From Bacteroidales bacterium (lineage in GTDB: Bacteria; Bacteroidota; Bacteroidia; Bacteroidales; UBA932), in assembly GCA_012839605.1 (NCBI GenBank), contig DUNA01000031.1, positions 1 to 64,000 on the forward strand: DNA of 64,000 nt, given 5' to 3'. The position numbers and the translations under genes were made by a program. The notes beneath the pieces are model-generated. The model had not been told where the DNA came from. It did no database searches and was given only the letters and a program-made list of their open reading frames with translations. This document shows, one piece after another, positions 40,109-50,673 of the stretch (position 1 is the stretch's first letter; each line of letters starts with the position of its first letter).

Positions 40109-41344
40109 ATGCACGAAACAATCCTCATCATTGACTTTGGCTCACCATATTCTCAGCTAATTGGCAGAAGATTGCGTGAGATAAACGTGTATTGTGAAGT
40201 ACATCCGTATACGCACATCCCCACCCTGCACGACCGGGTGAAAGGTATGGTGTTGTCCGGTGATTCCAAGCCTTTCAACCTGAAAGAACTTGAACAGCGT
40301 GTTCCCGTATTTCACGTTGCTCCGGAAGAGGGAACTCCCGATGCGTCGCAGCTTGCCCATTTTGCCAAGGAAGTATGCGGTTGCAGCGGAGACTGGACTC
40401 CGGGTAATTACATAGCGTCTACCGTTTCTCAGTTGAGAGGACAAATTGGAGAAGAGCACGTCATCATGGCCATTTCAGGTGGCGTAGACAGCACGGTGGC
40501 TGCCGTTCTCCTGCACAAAGCCATTGGGAAACAACTCCACTGTATTTTTGTAGACAACGGACTGTTGCGGGAAGAGGAATTCGCCTCTGTTTTGGAAAAG
40601 TATCGGGACATGGGCTTGGAAGTGGAAGGCATTGACGCCTCGGCCCGTTTTTTTAAAGCACTCCAAGGAATTACAGATCCGGAAGCCAAACGGAAGGCTA
40701 TAGGAGGTACGTTTATTGATGTGTTTGCGGAAGGAGCCAAAAGCATTCAAAACGCTACGTGGCTGGCACAAGGCACCATCTATCCGGATGTTATAGAATC
40801 TGTGGTTGTTCCGGGAGGAAAAACGGCCGTAAAATCCCACCACAACGTGGGAGGATTGCCGGATTACGTACCGCTCAAAATAGTAGAACCGCTACGCATG
40901 CTCTTTAAAGATGAAGTGCGGCGTATAGGACTGGCCTTGGGCATTGAAGAATCTATGATTTCCAGGCACCCTTTCCCGGGACCCGGCTTGGGGATACGAA
41001 TCTTGGGAGAAGTCACCCCGGAAAAAGCAGCCATCTTAAGGCAGGCAGATGGCCTTTTTATACGGTTGCTCCGCCAACACGGGCTTTACCACAAAGTCTG
41101 GCAAGCCGGAGCCGTGCTGCTGCCGGTAAAAAGTGTAGGAGTCACGGACAACAAACGTACGTATGCATATACGCTGGCACTACGTGCCGTAACGTCTGTA
41201 GACGGCATGACGGCAGATTGGGTACATCTTCCGTACGATTTTTTAATGGATGTGTCCCATCAAATTATGGAACACGTACCGGCTATCAACCGCGTTGTAT
41301 ACGATATTTCCTCCAAGCCTCCCGCAACTATTGAGTGGGAATAA
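40109..41344 (+). CDS. guaA: GMP synthase with internally truncated glutaminase domain
   Basis: ATG at 40109 (the ORF-track start at 40082 is a TTG). 411 aa: intact ATP pyrophosphatase ([19 protein letters not shown]) and C-terminal dimerisation domain ending [14 protein letters not shown]. The N-terminal GATase domain jumps from [13 protein letters not shown] to VFHVAPEEG and lacks GVCYG. Confidence 0.93.
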   Translation: MHETILIIDFGSPYSQLIGRRLREINVYCEVHPYTHIPTLHDRVKGMVLSGDSKPFNLKELEQRVPVFHVAPEEGTPDASQLAHFAKEVCGCSGDWTPGNYIASTVSQLRGQIGEEHVIMAISGGVDSTVAAVLLHKAIGKQLHCIFVDNGLLREEEFASVLEKYRDMGLEVEGIDASARFFKALQGITDPEAKRKAIGGTFIDVFAEGAKSIQNATWLAQGTIYPDVIESVVVPGGKTAVKSHHNVGGLPDYVPLKIVEPLRMLFKDEVRRIGLALGIEESMISRHPFPGPGLGIRILGEVTPEKAAILRQADGLFIRLLRQHGLYHKVWQAGAVLLPVKSVGVTDNKRTYAYTLALRAVTSVDGMTADWVHLPYDFLMDVSHQIMEHVPAINRVVYDISSKPPATIEWE

Positions 41345-41849
41345 CACGCGCCAACGTTTCTTGAAGCACCCGCTCGTCTTTTTCACTAAAGGCCATCAAC
41401 ACGACCTTTTGGATGGAATCGTCGGATTTCAAAAACTCGGCAATCGTTTGAACGGCGATGGCAGATGCTTCCTCAATGGGATAGCCGTACACTCCGGTAC
41501 TAATGGAAGGGAAAGCCAGCGTTTTGACACCGTGCTCTACGGCCAGCTTCAAGCTGTTCAAATAGCAGGAAGCCAAAAGCCGAGGTTCCCCTGCCCTTCC
41601 TCCTCGCCAAACAGGCCCTACCGTATGAATAACATGCCGAGCCGGCAGGTTGTAGCCTTTCGTGATTTTTGCTTCTCCCACAGGACATCCGCCCAAGGTG
41701 CGGCACTCTTCCAACAAAGCGGGACCGGCCGCTCTGTGAATGGCTCCGTCTACGCCTCCGCCTCCCAACAGCGTTGTGTTGGCTGCATTGACAACGGCAT
41801 CTACCGATAAGGTGGTGATATCACCTTGAACAACAGCTATTCTTTTCAT
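41328..41849 (-). CDS. Macro domain protein (YmdB-like O-acetyl-ADP-ribose deacetylase)
   Basis: 173 aa; [37 protein letters not shown] and ISTGVYGYP. Confidence 0.95.
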   Translation of the reverse strand: MKRIAVVQGDITTLSVDAVVNAANTTLLGGGGVDGAIHRAAGPALLEECRTLGGCPVGEAKITKGYNLPARHVIHTVGPVWRGGRAGEPRLLASCYLNSLKLAVEHGVKTLAFPSISTGVYGYPIEEASAIAVQTIAEFLKSDDSIQKVVLMAFSEKDERVLQETLARVIPTQ

Positions 41850-42424
41850 AATACTTCTTCAAACAATTGTTTATAAAAAAGGGCCTTCTTCTCCAGGCTC
41901 ATAGGATAAGCTCTTGAAGTGGAAGGCATCCTGTGGAGCTTCATTTTTCTTGTTCCGTAATCAAAAGGTACAAAGCCGCCTACTTTGGGAAGATCCGGCG
42001 TTTGTCCAAAGACGGGAGAAGCCAATACGTCCAAAAGAATTTCAGCCGCCTTTTGTCCCGTTACGGCCACGTGGGCACACGTTGAAATGCGGGAAAGGAT
42101 CCCTGCCAAATCCACCGGCTCCAATACACGCAAATATTTATCAGATGCGTTTCCTTTTTCTCTGATAACCCGGTGCGCCGTATCATACAGTGCTATGCCT
42201 TTTTCCTTGCAAAACGCTTTGATGCCTTCCTTGTCAAACGATTTTTCTCTTACAAAATGGGCTTTGTCGTTAAAAAACACATGCCCGATAATACGCCACA
42301 TATCGTTCTGAAAGTTGGGGTAATAAAATTCCATAGACCAGCGGGCGGCAGGCGGAGGAAAACTACCCATCATGAGAAGACGAGCTCCATCGGGTAGAAA
42401 GGGTTCCATAGGATGTGTTTCCAT
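41846..42424 (-). CDS. Uracil-DNA glycosylase family protein
   Basis: 192 aa; [32 protein letters not shown] and [11 protein letters not shown] typical of the UDG-like superfamily. Confidence 0.82.
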   Translation of the reverse strand: METHPMEPFLPDGARLLMMGSFPPPAARWSMEFYYPNFQNDMWRIIGHVFFNDKAHFVREKSFDKEGIKAFCKEKGIALYDTAHRVIREKGNASDKYLRVLEPVDLAGILSRISTCAHVAVTGQKAAEILLDVLASPVFGQTPDLPKVGGFVPFDYGTRKMKLHRMPSTSRAYPMSLEKKALFYKQLFEEVL

Positions 42425-42471
42425 ACAGTACGATTTTTCTTAACTTTGCTTTTTAAAAATAAAGGAACTTT

Positions 42472-43041
42472 ATGAATAAAGCAATAGTTAAAAACATAGC
42501 TGTCTTGGTAGGAAGTCTTAGAAAAGAATCCTTCAGCCGGAAAATGGCAGAAGCCATGAAAGCATTTGCCCCGGAGACATGGAATATCCAAATTGTTGAA
42601 ATAGGAAATTTGCCATTATATAATGAAGACCTGGAAGGAAATGATGTGCAGGCTCCTTCTTCCTGGGTCGCTTTCAGAGAGCAAATAGAAAAAGCACATG
42701 CAGTACTTATTGTCACACCCGAATACAACCGTTCCACTTCTGCAGCCCTTAAAAACGCCATTGACGTAGGATCACGTCCCTACACCAAAAACGTATGGAG
42801 CAACAAACCGGCTGCCGTTGTATCTGTTTCTCCGGGAGCCATAGGAGGCTTTGGGGCCCACCACCACTTGAGGCAGTCCTTGGTGTGTCTGAACACACCT
42901 GTACTTCCGGCACCGGAAATGTACATTGGAAACGTACACAAATTGTTTGACAAAAACGGAAAACTTCTTGAGGATTCAGGAATAGATACCCTTCTAAGCC
43001 GCTTTTTCCGTTCCTTTGAACGTTGGATAGGAAGATTTTAA
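42472..43041 (+). CDS. NAD(P)H-dependent FMN reductase
   Basis: 189 aa; VLVGSLRKESFSRKMAEAM and VTPEYNRSTSAALKNAIDVGSRP. Confidence 0.94.
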   Translation: MNKAIVKNIAVLVGSLRKESFSRKMAEAMKAFAPETWNIQIVEIGNLPLYNEDLEGNDVQAPSSWVAFREQIEKAHAVLIVTPEYNRSTSAALKNAIDVGSRPYTKNVWSNKPAAVVSVSPGAIGGFGAHHHLRQSLVCLNTPVLPAPEMYIGNVHKLFDKNGKLLEDSGIDTLLSRFFRSFERWIGRF

Positions 43042-43787
43042 AATACAGTATTGTACCCCAGCTCGTACATTTCGTCTTTATACTTTAAGTCAAAGGTGTT
43101 AAACTTGGCCATCTTCTTATCTTCTATCACCAGATCTGCCTGTTGCAGGTCTGCTCTTGCTCCTGCACGAAACAGCATAGAAATACTGCGATCCGCTATG
43201 TAACGGATAGATTTGTTATAGGCAAGATCTGTTTCCGGTGCCGGAAACAGATTGATGGCGTATACGTTTTTACAGTAATCGCGGATGGGGATTACCGGTA
43301 CGTTACGCACAACACCGCCGTCTACGTAATGCTTTCCCTCTATTTCAACAGGAGGGAAAAGTACGGGAATACTGCACGAAGCCAATACGGCATCGGCAAG
43401 CGGTCCGCTATCAAACACTACTTCTTTGGCTGTTTCCAGGCAAGTAGTTACAATTTTCACAGGCACCTGCAACTCTTCAAAAGTATGCACCCGGAACGTT
43501 TCTTCAAAGATTTTATGTATCGGTTGAGAATCTATCAAGTATTCTTTGGAAAGTCGGTGTCCAAAAAAATCTTTCACTGTCAGGTGTTCAAATGCCTGTA
43601 GCATTTCTTCAATGGTAAATCCTTGACCATAATACGCTGCTACAATGGAACCTACACTCGTTCCCGAAACCATTTCAGGAATATGCCCCATTTCCATCAA
43701 ACGCTTTAATACGCCAAGGTGGTAATAGCCTTTGGCACCGCCGCCACCAAAAGCTATTCCTAATTGATGTGTTCGTTTTCTTTTCAT
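43038..43787 (-). CDS. Patatin-like phospholipase family protein
   Basis: 249 aa; GGGGAKGYYHLGVL, GTSVGS (GXSXG) and DGGVVRNVPV catalytic motifs. Confidence 0.95.
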   Translation of the reverse strand: MKRKRTHQLGIAFGGGGAKGYYHLGVLKRLMEMGHIPEMVSGTSVGSIVAAYYGQGFTIEEMLQAFEHLTVKDFFGHRLSKEYLIDSQPIHKIFEETFRVHTFEELQVPVKIVTTCLETAKEVVFDSGPLADAVLASCSIPVLFPPVEIEGKHYVDGGVVRNVPVIPIRDYCKNVYAINLFPAPETDLAYNKSIRYIADRSISMLFRAGARADLQQADLVIEDKKMAKFNTFDLKYKDEMYELGYNTVF

Positions 43788-46264
43788 AATACTCCTTCTC
43801 TTGTACCGGTAGAAAGTGCTTCAGAGGGATTGATACGCGACGCTTCTTCCAGATCCCCTACTCTTCTGGATCGAGCCGCTTTCCCTTGTCCAAAACGAAT
43901 GCTGAAACTCAACCTGACTTTTTGCATGTGCATCCCTTCGTTTAACGTATAACGGATGGCATCATCTGACTGCAAAGCCAGTTTGCTTTCAAAAGTCCTG
44001 AATATGTCGTTCACGTTCAAGCTTATGGTGGCCTTGTTGTTCAGGAAATTTTTCTTGATGCCCCCGTTGGCAAAAAACATAGGGTCTACTATGAAGTACC
44101 CAAACGGAATCTTTCCCTGGTACATAGTCATCAACTCAATTTTCCAGTCTTTAGGCAACACAAATGTGATTTGTCCGTACACGTTGGTAAACAAACCGTT
44201 GTTGCTGTATGCGTCTGTCTGTCCCACCTCTTTTTTGGCCACGTTGGACAAATAGAGGCACGTACCGTTCAATGTCAGATACAACCACTTGGTAAGGGGC
44301 AATTCACTGATGGCCAGTACGCCACCGGCCATGCTTTGTGTTCCGAAGTTTTCATAAATCAACAACTTGTTGCCCTCCAAATCGTAATGCGGGTTCTGGA
44401 TGATTGTCTTTCTTGTGTGTGAATACAAAAGGATCAGGTTGTAGTGGGTCTTAAAGTTCACACCCAAAGCAATCTGATCTGCCAATTGCGGGTCCAAATT
44501 GGGATTTCCTTCAATACTGGAGTGTGCGTCTATATAGGATCTGAAAGGATTCAATTGGGTAAAAGAAGGCCTGCCTATGCGGCTGGAATACGACAAAGTC
44601 AGCCTCCACAAAGAAGAGGGGTTGTACCCTAAAAAAACAGTTGGAAACACATTGAAATAGTCTTTGCTCGATACTTCGTTTGCAGAAATCCATTCTCCTC
44701 TGGCTCCCGTATATTCCGACCTGACTCCTACTTTAAACATCCACTTGACACCCAGCATTTTACCAACAGACGCGTACGCAGCCCCAATATGCTCTGTGTA
44801 ATTGAAAACATTGGACAGGTCGCGATTGGGCACCCATTGCGCGTCTGCAAAATCTTCCCTCAACAAATTGTTATCCGTTTGCGTGGTAGCCCATTTGATA
44901 CCTGTTTCCAACATGCCTGTTTTCCAAAACGTTTGTTGGTAATCCACTCTTCCTGAAAACAAATTGATGTACTGATGGCTTTTTTGGCGAAAAATCTGAT
45001 CCAACCCAAAACCACTCACAAGGATGTTTTCTTGATGGTTTTGTGAGAGAATATCGTAATACGCATAGTCTGCATTAAACGTCAATTCTTGTGCTTTATC
45101 CTCCTGAAACATCCCCGTGTAGTTGATATTGGAAATGACATTTTTAAAAGCACTTCCGTTCTTGATGGTACTTTTTGTTTTGCTCAGCATCTGTCCGCCC
45201 AGGTACACATCTGTAAAGTTTTCGTTACCAAAACTATCTAGGTCTTGGTCTTGAAACACCGTTGTCACAATGAAACCTACCGTATGTTTTTTTGTCAAAG
45301 ATATGTCTTGAGCCAACTTGGCCGTATGGCTGACTACGTGAGCCATCAAGTCTGTATGAGCTCTGTGTTCTGTCTGTATTTCTTCTCCCATAACGGTGAC
45401 GCTGTTCATATCCAGTCCCGTATTCTCCACTCTGCCGCTGTACGTAAAAAGTGTATTGCTCTTGTCTGTTCTCAAGTTCAACATAGTGCCTCCGCCGCCT
45501 TCTTGCTCAAATACGTTGTGTTTCATACCGCCGTAAAAAGCATTGGCAGAGCCGCTCAATCCTTTCAGCAAGTTTTTCTTCATTTTGATGTTGATGATAC
45601 CACCGGACCCTGCCGCATCATAACGGGCCGAGGGATGAGCCATCAATTCAATTTTGTCAATGGTCGTTCCGTCTGTGGCACGTAAAAGAGCTTCCAATTC
45701 CAAACCGCTCAGGTATGAAGGGCGTCCATCTATCCATACGCTTACCGGCTGTCCGTTCAACTTTACGTTCCCGTCCATATCTATGGTCACCCCCGGCGCT
45801 TTGCGCAATACTTCCAAAGCGTTGCTGCCCTCCGTTGAAACGGCCTCGGCCACATTCATAACAATCTTGTCTATTTTGTGTTCAATGAGCGGCACTTTGG
45901 CTGTTATGACAGCCGTCGTGAGTGTCTGAACGTCTTCTTCCATTTCCAAAACCCCCACATGGCATTGGGCTTGGTCAAGCAAAAGAGCGGTTGTGTGATT
46001 TTTATAACCTATAAAAGTAGCTAACAATGTGTACGTTCCGTAAGGAATGTTTTCCAACAGAAAGGTTCCTTCCTCCGAGGACGTGGTGACCGCCACGGCA
46101 TACTCCATACTATCTAAAACAGAAAGTGTTGCATATGCAAGCGGCGTTCCGGTTTCCTTATCTACCACAATCCCCTTGACGGCAGCCGCATCTGTAGACA
46201 GGGCTGCCGAAAAAGAGATGGACCCAAAAACAAATAAAAATAAAAACCCTATTCTTTGTATCAT
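43784..46264 (-). CDS. TonB-dependent receptor-like outer membrane protein with CarboxypepD_reg-like domain
   Basis: 826 aa; signal peptide, VKGIVVDKETGTPLAYATLSVLDS, plug-like VIDGRPSYLSG/GSGGIINIKMKK, C-terminal beta-barrel. Confidence 0.92.
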   Translation of the reverse strand: MIQRIGFLFLFVFGSISFSAALSTDAAAVKGIVVDKETGTPLAYATLSVLDSMEYAVAVTTSSEEGTFLLENIPYGTYTLLATFIGYKNHTTALLLDQAQCHVGVLEMEEDVQTLTTAVITAKVPLIEHKIDKIVMNVAEAVSTEGSNALEVLRKAPGVTIDMDGNVKLNGQPVSVWIDGRPSYLSGLELEALLRATDGTTIDKIELMAHPSARYDAAGSGGIINIKMKKNLLKGLSGSANAFYGGMKHNVFEQEGGGGTMLNLRTDKSNTLFTYSGRVENTGLDMNSVTVMGEEIQTEHRAHTDLMAHVVSHTAKLAQDISLTKKHTVGFIVTTVFQDQDLDSFGNENFTDVYLGGQMLSKTKSTIKNGSAFKNVISNINYTGMFQEDKAQELTFNADYAYYDILSQNHQENILVSGFGLDQIFRQKSHQYINLFSGRVDYQQTFWKTGMLETGIKWATTQTDNNLLREDFADAQWVPNRDLSNVFNYTEHIGAAYASVGKMLGVKWMFKVGVRSEYTGARGEWISANEVSSKDYFNVFPTVFLGYNPSSLWRLTLSYSSRIGRPSFTQLNPFRSYIDAHSSIEGNPNLDPQLADQIALGVNFKTHYNLILLYSHTRKTIIQNPHYDLEGNKLLIYENFGTQSMAGGVLAISELPLTKWLYLTLNGTCLYLSNVAKKEVGQTDAYSNNGLFTNVYGQITFVLPKDWKIELMTMYQGKIPFGYFIVDPMFFANGGIKKNFLNNKATISLNVNDIFRTFESKLALQSDDAIRYTLNEGMHMQKVRLSFSIRFGQGKAARSRRVGDLEEASRINPSEALSTGTREGVL

Positions 46265-46620
46265 TGTGTGTGCTTGTTATAAAAATCTTCAATTTCTTTT
46301 ATCGTAATCCCCAACAAATCCAATTTCTTAAAAAACCCGGGCAATTCTTCCTGTAAAAATTGTTTCCTCTGGGAGGTCAAAATTTCCCTGCGGGCGCCCG
46401 GCGTCACAAAAAAGCCAATGCCTCTTTTGTTATAAATGATTTCCCTTTGCTGCAAATGTTCGTACGTTCTGGCTACTGTGTTGGGATTGACACCCAGCGT
46501 TGTACCCAGTTCTCTTACAGAAGGGATTCTGTCTTCTTCCTTCCATATCCCATTCAGGATTTTTTCGCATACAGATTCTGCTATTTGAAGGTAAATGGCC
46601 TGATGGTCTTTAAATTCCAT
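46261..46620 (-). CDS. GntR-family (YtrA-like) transcriptional regulator
   Basis: Short GntR with wHTH (IPSVRELGTTLGVNPNTVARTYEHLQQREIIYNKRGIGFFV). Probable ATG start MEFKDHQ; the ORF track uses an upstream TTG. Confidence 0.93.
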   Translation of the reverse strand: MEFKDHQAIYLQIAESVCEKILNGIWKEEDRIPSVRELGTTLGVNPNTVARTYEHLQQREIIYNKRGIGFFVTPGARREILTSQRKQFLQEELPGFFKKLDLLGITIKEIEDFYNKHTQ

Positions 46621-46625
46621 AAAAC

Positions 46626-47432
46626 TCAATATTTAGTTGTTTTAATCAACCGGTACGTACCAAGCCAGCAAGAAGCCACAACTAGTCCTCTTACTATATC
46701 TGTTATAATAACAATGTTTCGAATCAATGGGCTTTCTGCTGTCCACAATCGAAGACCTCTCATTCCCACAATCCGGCCGGGCTCTATTTCCTGCGGAAAA
46801 TCCTTTAGCACTGTTTCTATCCAGCGTTCAACCACCTCTATTCCTATTGCTTTTACTATAAGACCCATGACAAAACTCAGCAAAAAAACAAACCCTATGA
46901 GAACCGCAAATGTTTTGACTACTTTCTGCCGCTTGAACACCATATTACCCAAAACAAACAGCGACTGGATCACAAACAAATCAAAAAATGTTTTTACAGA
47001 AAACATACTGTAGCTGCCGGTCAACAGAAAACCGGAGGAATGCGAAGGGAACAACAGATAAAACAACGTGTCCACCGCAAACAAGGATACAAGCATAGAG
47101 AGAGTCACAAAAAGGTAACTGACCACAAACATGCTGAGCGTTTTTTCCAGAGCAGAAGACGGAAGCTGTACATAAGACAGACCCATCTTTTTGTGGTTTG
47201 CCGTTCCGTACACTTTGGAAGGAGCAAAAACAAGGGCAAAACCCGTCCAGACAATTATAAGGGACAACCTGGATAAAATACCGGGAGGAGAGGAGGACAA
47301 CAAAGATGCAAGCAAATAGATTACATAAGTTCCCGTCAAGCTCAAAACAGTCAAACCAAAATTTCCAAAGAACTCGCGGCACTCTTTCCTGACAAGTGCA
47401 CCAAAACGTTTAATAGCAAATACGTTGTTCAT
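46626..47432 (-). CDS. ABC-type transport membrane (permease-like) protein
   Basis: 268 aa with about 6 TM segments, between ABC ATPase and GntR genes. Confidence 0.75.
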   Translation of the reverse strand: MNNVFAIKRFGALVRKECREFFGNFGLTVLSLTGTYVIYLLASLLSSSPPGILSRLSLIIVWTGFALVFAPSKVYGTANHKKMGLSYVQLPSSALEKTLSMFVVSYLFVTLSMLVSLFAVDTLFYLLFPSHSSGFLLTGSYSMFSVKTFFDLFVIQSLFVLGNMVFKRQKVVKTFAVLIGFVFLLSFVMGLIVKAIGIEVVERWIETVLKDFPQEIEPGRIVGMRGLRLWTAESPLIRNIVIITDIVRGLVVASCWLGTYRLIKTTKY

Positions 47433-48265
47433 TGTTTTCCGTTTTTAAAATGTTCTTTAAACCACTCCTTATACTGCATAGCAGCGTTAAATAGAAGTTC
47501 CAGATCCACCTTGGTATCGGCTCCGTTCGTGTTGGCTTTCACCATGGAGTAACCCAACGGCGTTTGTTCTGAATACAATACTCCTTCCTGTTCCTTGGAA
47601 GCCGTTATGAAGGAAAGCTTTTTAGTGATTTCCTCAATAGAAGCATGCAGCAGTACTTGTTTTTGATCCAATATAATGACCGGATCAATGAGGTTCTCTA
47701 AATCTCTTACCTGATGTGTAGAAATGATGATCACCTGTTCGTCGCTTATATGTCCTGCCACTATGCTGCGAAACACAGATTTGGAAGTAATATCCATACC
47801 GTTGCTGGGTTCATCCAAAAGCAACACTTTTGTATTGAGCGCAAGAGCATAGGAAATACATGCCTTCTTTTGCTGTCCTGCAGAGAGGTTTTTGAATCTT
47901 TCTTCCGGATTTACCTCAAAGCGGTCCATCATGATAAGGAATTGTGTGTAATCAAAATCCGGGTAAAAGGGACCGTTGGCTAGTACAAACCGGTTGACCG
48001 TTCCCGTTGGGCTTTCCGGATCTTCAGGCAGATAGAACACATCCTGCAAAAATTCCGGCTGTCTGTCGTACGGATGAAATCCGTTCACCACGCAAGCCTC
48101 TTTCGTGCTTTTCTGCAACCCTGCCAGAAGTTTAAGCAACGTGGTCTTCCCCACGCCGTTCTGTCCTAACAGCCCGTACACATTCCCCTTGGTCAAAGAA
48201 AGAGTCAAATCTTCAAAGACGTTATTCTTTGAGTAACTGAATGTTAGGTTGTTTATATCGATCAT
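47429..48265 (-). CDS. ABC transporter ATP-binding protein
   Basis: 278 aa; Walker A GLLGQNGVGKTTLLKLL, LSAGQQKKACISYALAL and VLLLDEPSNGMD. Confidence 0.96.
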   Translation of the reverse strand: MIDINNLTFSYSKNNVFEDLTLSLTKGNVYGLLGQNGVGKTTLLKLLAGLQKSTKEACVVNGFHPYDRQPEFLQDVFYLPEDPESPTGTVNRFVLANGPFYPDFDYTQFLIMMDRFEVNPEERFKNLSAGQQKKACISYALALNTKVLLLDEPSNGMDITSKSVFRSIVAGHISDEQVIIISTHQVRDLENLIDPVIILDQKQVLLHASIEEITKKLSFITASKEQEGVLYSEQTPLGYSMVKANTNGADTKVDLELLFNAAMQYKEWFKEHFKNGKQ

Positions 48266-48381
48266 TGTTTAATGTATTAGTATATTAGCACACCGCAAAG
48301 GTAGTAATCCTTTCTTACTTTCCAAAAGTTTTTCACTTTTTTTAATTTTTCGTTTTCGTATCTTTGTTTAAAACTTGTACA

Positions 48382-49089
48382 ATGGCTCTCATTCAACTCT
48401 CCGGGATAGATGTCATAAAAGACAACAACCTGATTTTGACGGACGTTCATCTTACTCTTGAAAAAGGAGATTTTATATATCTGGTAGGACGTGTAGGCTC
48501 CGGCAAGACGTCTCTGATCAAAACGCTGATTGGAGAATTTCCTTTACAAAAAGGAGAGGCTGTTGTTGCCGGATTTGACCTGGTTGCTTTAAAAAGAAGG
48601 CAAATCCCTTTTTTAAGAAGAAAAATAGGAGTTGTCTTTCAAGATTTTCAGTTGCTTCAAGACCGATCAGCCTACGACAACTTAGATTTTGTGTTGCGAT
48701 CTACCGGCTGGAAAAACAAAAAAGAAATACACCAACGCATAGAAGAGGCCCTCGACAGCGTAGGCATGCTTCACAAAAGTTATAAACTTCCGCATCAATT
48801 GTCGGGTGGAGAACAGCAACGCGTTGCCATTGCCAGAGCCGTTCTGAACAACCCGGAAATCATCTTGGCAGATGAACCTACCGGCAATTTGGACAGCGAC
48901 ACGCAACAAGAAATCATGGAGCTTTTTATGAAAATCCATCGGGAGCAACAACCGGCCATGCTGGTAGTCACACACAATTTGAATCTGCTAAACCGCTACC
49001 CCGGACGGATCTTTAAATGCGAAACGGGATATTGTACAGAAATGGCCAATCGCCGCGAAATTGACTTATCTGTTTTTATGGAATCATGA
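48382..49089 (+). CDS. FtsE-like ABC ATPase
   Basis: ATG at 48382; [50 protein letters not shown]. Confidence 0.9.
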   Translation: MALIQLSGIDVIKDNNLILTDVHLTLEKGDFIYLVGRVGSGKTSLIKTLIGEFPLQKGEAVVAGFDLVALKRRQIPFLRRKIGVVFQDFQLLQDRSAYDNLDFVLRSTGWKNKKEIHQRIEEALDSVGMLHKSYKLPHQLSGGEQQRVAIARAVLNNPEIILADEPTGNLDSDTQQEIMELFMKIHREQQPAMLVVTHNLNLLNRYPGRIFKCETGYCTEMANRREIDLSVFMES

Positions 49090-49727
49090 AAAACAAAAAA
49101 GACATAGCCCCCATCATTGACTGGTTTCAGAAAAACATGCCCAACCCGGAATCGGAACTTCATTACAAAGACACCTTCAGTTTGCTGGTAGCTGTCGTAT
49201 TGTCTGCCCAGTGTACGGACAAAAGAGTCAATATGGTCACCCCTGCCCTTATGGAACGCTTTCCCACAGCTGCAGCTATGGCAGAAGCCACGGCGGAAGA
49301 GATTTTTCCCTATATCCAATCGGTGACATACCCCAACAACAAATCAAAACATCTGGTAGGGATGGCCAAGATGGTCCAAGAAATGTACAGCGGAAACGTG
49401 CCCACAACAGCAGAAGAACTGCAAAAACTACCGGGCGTAGGCCGCAAAACAGCGCACGTAATCGCTTCGGTCGCCTTCGATGCACCTCTGATAGCCGTTG
49501 ATACACATGTGTTCCGCATCTCACGCAGATTGGGCCTCTCCGACGGAACAACGCCTTTGGCCGTTGAGAAAGATTTAAACGACCATTTTCCGCCGGAACT
49601 ACGAGCCAAAGCGCACCATTGGCTCATCTTACATGGCAGGTATGTATGTACGGCCAGGAAACCAAAATGCGACACATGCGGTCTTGCTCCGTATTGCGAT
49701 ACGTACAATAAAGAAAACAAACTATGA
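49086..49727 (+). CDS. nth: Endonuclease III
   Basis: 213 aa; LPGVGRKTAHVIASVAF (HhH), VDTHVFRISRRLGL and 4Fe-4S cysteines CTARKPKCDTCGLAPYC. Confidence 0.96.
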   Translation: MKNKKDIAPIIDWFQKNMPNPESELHYKDTFSLLVAVVLSAQCTDKRVNMVTPALMERFPTAAAMAEATAEEIFPYIQSVTYPNNKSKHLVGMAKMVQEMYSGNVPTTAEELQKLPGVGRKTAHVIASVAFDAPLIAVDTHVFRISRRLGLSDGTTPLAVEKDLNDHFPPELRAKAHHWLILHGRYVCTARKPKCDTCGLAPYCDTYNKENKL

Positions 49728-50653
49728 AATGGCCGGAAGGTACCGCCGCCGCCTGGCAAGACGCCACAAATCAGTTTCTCATGTATTTGCGTCTGGAGCG
49801 CGGACTGTCCGTGCATACACAAAAGGCGTACCTTCAAGACATCAAATTGTTTCTGAACCACCTCTACGCCGAACAAAAGGAGCATCCTCCGCAAAGTCCG
49901 GAAGAGGTCCTTCCTGAACACATAGAATCGTTTCTTTCCTTTGTGGCCCATTCGGGGCTTTCTGCAAAAACACAAGCCCGTGCGCTATCGGGATTGAATG
50001 CTTTTTACCGTTTTCTGCTCATGGAAAAACGCATCACCACCAACCCTTGTACACGCGTACATACACCAAAAACAGGCAAATCTTTGCCCGTAGTACTCTC
50101 TGTTGAAGAAGTGGAATCCCTCTTGCAATCTGTTGATTTGAGCAAACCGGAAGGCCACAGGAACAAAGCCATCTTGGAAGTGTTATACGGTTGCGGTTTG
50201 CGTGTGAGCGAACTTACGGCATTAAAATATTCACAAATATTCTCAAAACAAGGATTCCTGCGTATTACGGGAAAGGGGAACAAACAAAGATTGGTTCCCA
50301 TAGGATCTTATGCCCTGAAAGCGTTGGACCAATATGCCCACTGGCGAAATACCCTTGCTATACGACCGGCACATGAAGATTTCGTGTTTCTAAACAGATA
50401 CGGAAGGCCCATCACTAGAAACATGATTTTTCTGATTGTCAAAGAATTGGCTCAAAAAGCCGGTATCAAAAAAAATGTTTCTCCCCACACGTTCCGACAT
50501 TCTTTTGCCACCCATTTGATAGAAAACGGAGCCGATTTACGTGTTGTACAAGAGATGTTGGGTCATAGCAGCATCTTGACTACAGAGATTTATACACACG
50601 TAGATACTTCCTTCTGGCAGCATTCTGTGCTAAAACACCATCCACGCCTGTAA
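49724..50653 (+). CDS. Site-specific tyrosine recombinase XerC/XerD
   Basis: 309 aa; LYGCGLRVSELTAL, SPHTFRHSFATHLIENGADLRVVQEMLGHSSILTTEIYTH. Confidence 0.95.
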   Translation: MKWPEGTAAAWQDATNQFLMYLRLERGLSVHTQKAYLQDIKLFLNHLYAEQKEHPPQSPEEVLPEHIESFLSFVAHSGLSAKTQARALSGLNAFYRFLLMEKRITTNPCTRVHTPKTGKSLPVVLSVEEVESLLQSVDLSKPEGHRNKAILEVLYGCGLRVSELTALKYSQIFSKQGFLRITGKGNKQRLVPIGSYALKALDQYAHWRNTLAIRPAHEDFVFLNRYGRPITRNMIFLIVKELAQKAGIKKNVSPHTFRHSFATHLIENGADLRVVQEMLGHSSILTTEIYTHVDTSFWQHSVLKHHPRL

Positions 50654-50673
50654 AAAAACAGTATATTTGCTAC

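Noticed and set aside
41250-41810. 186-aa plus-strand ORF after guaA
   Set aside because: Overlaps guaA in another frame and runs antisense to the macro domain gene; composition is non-protein-like.
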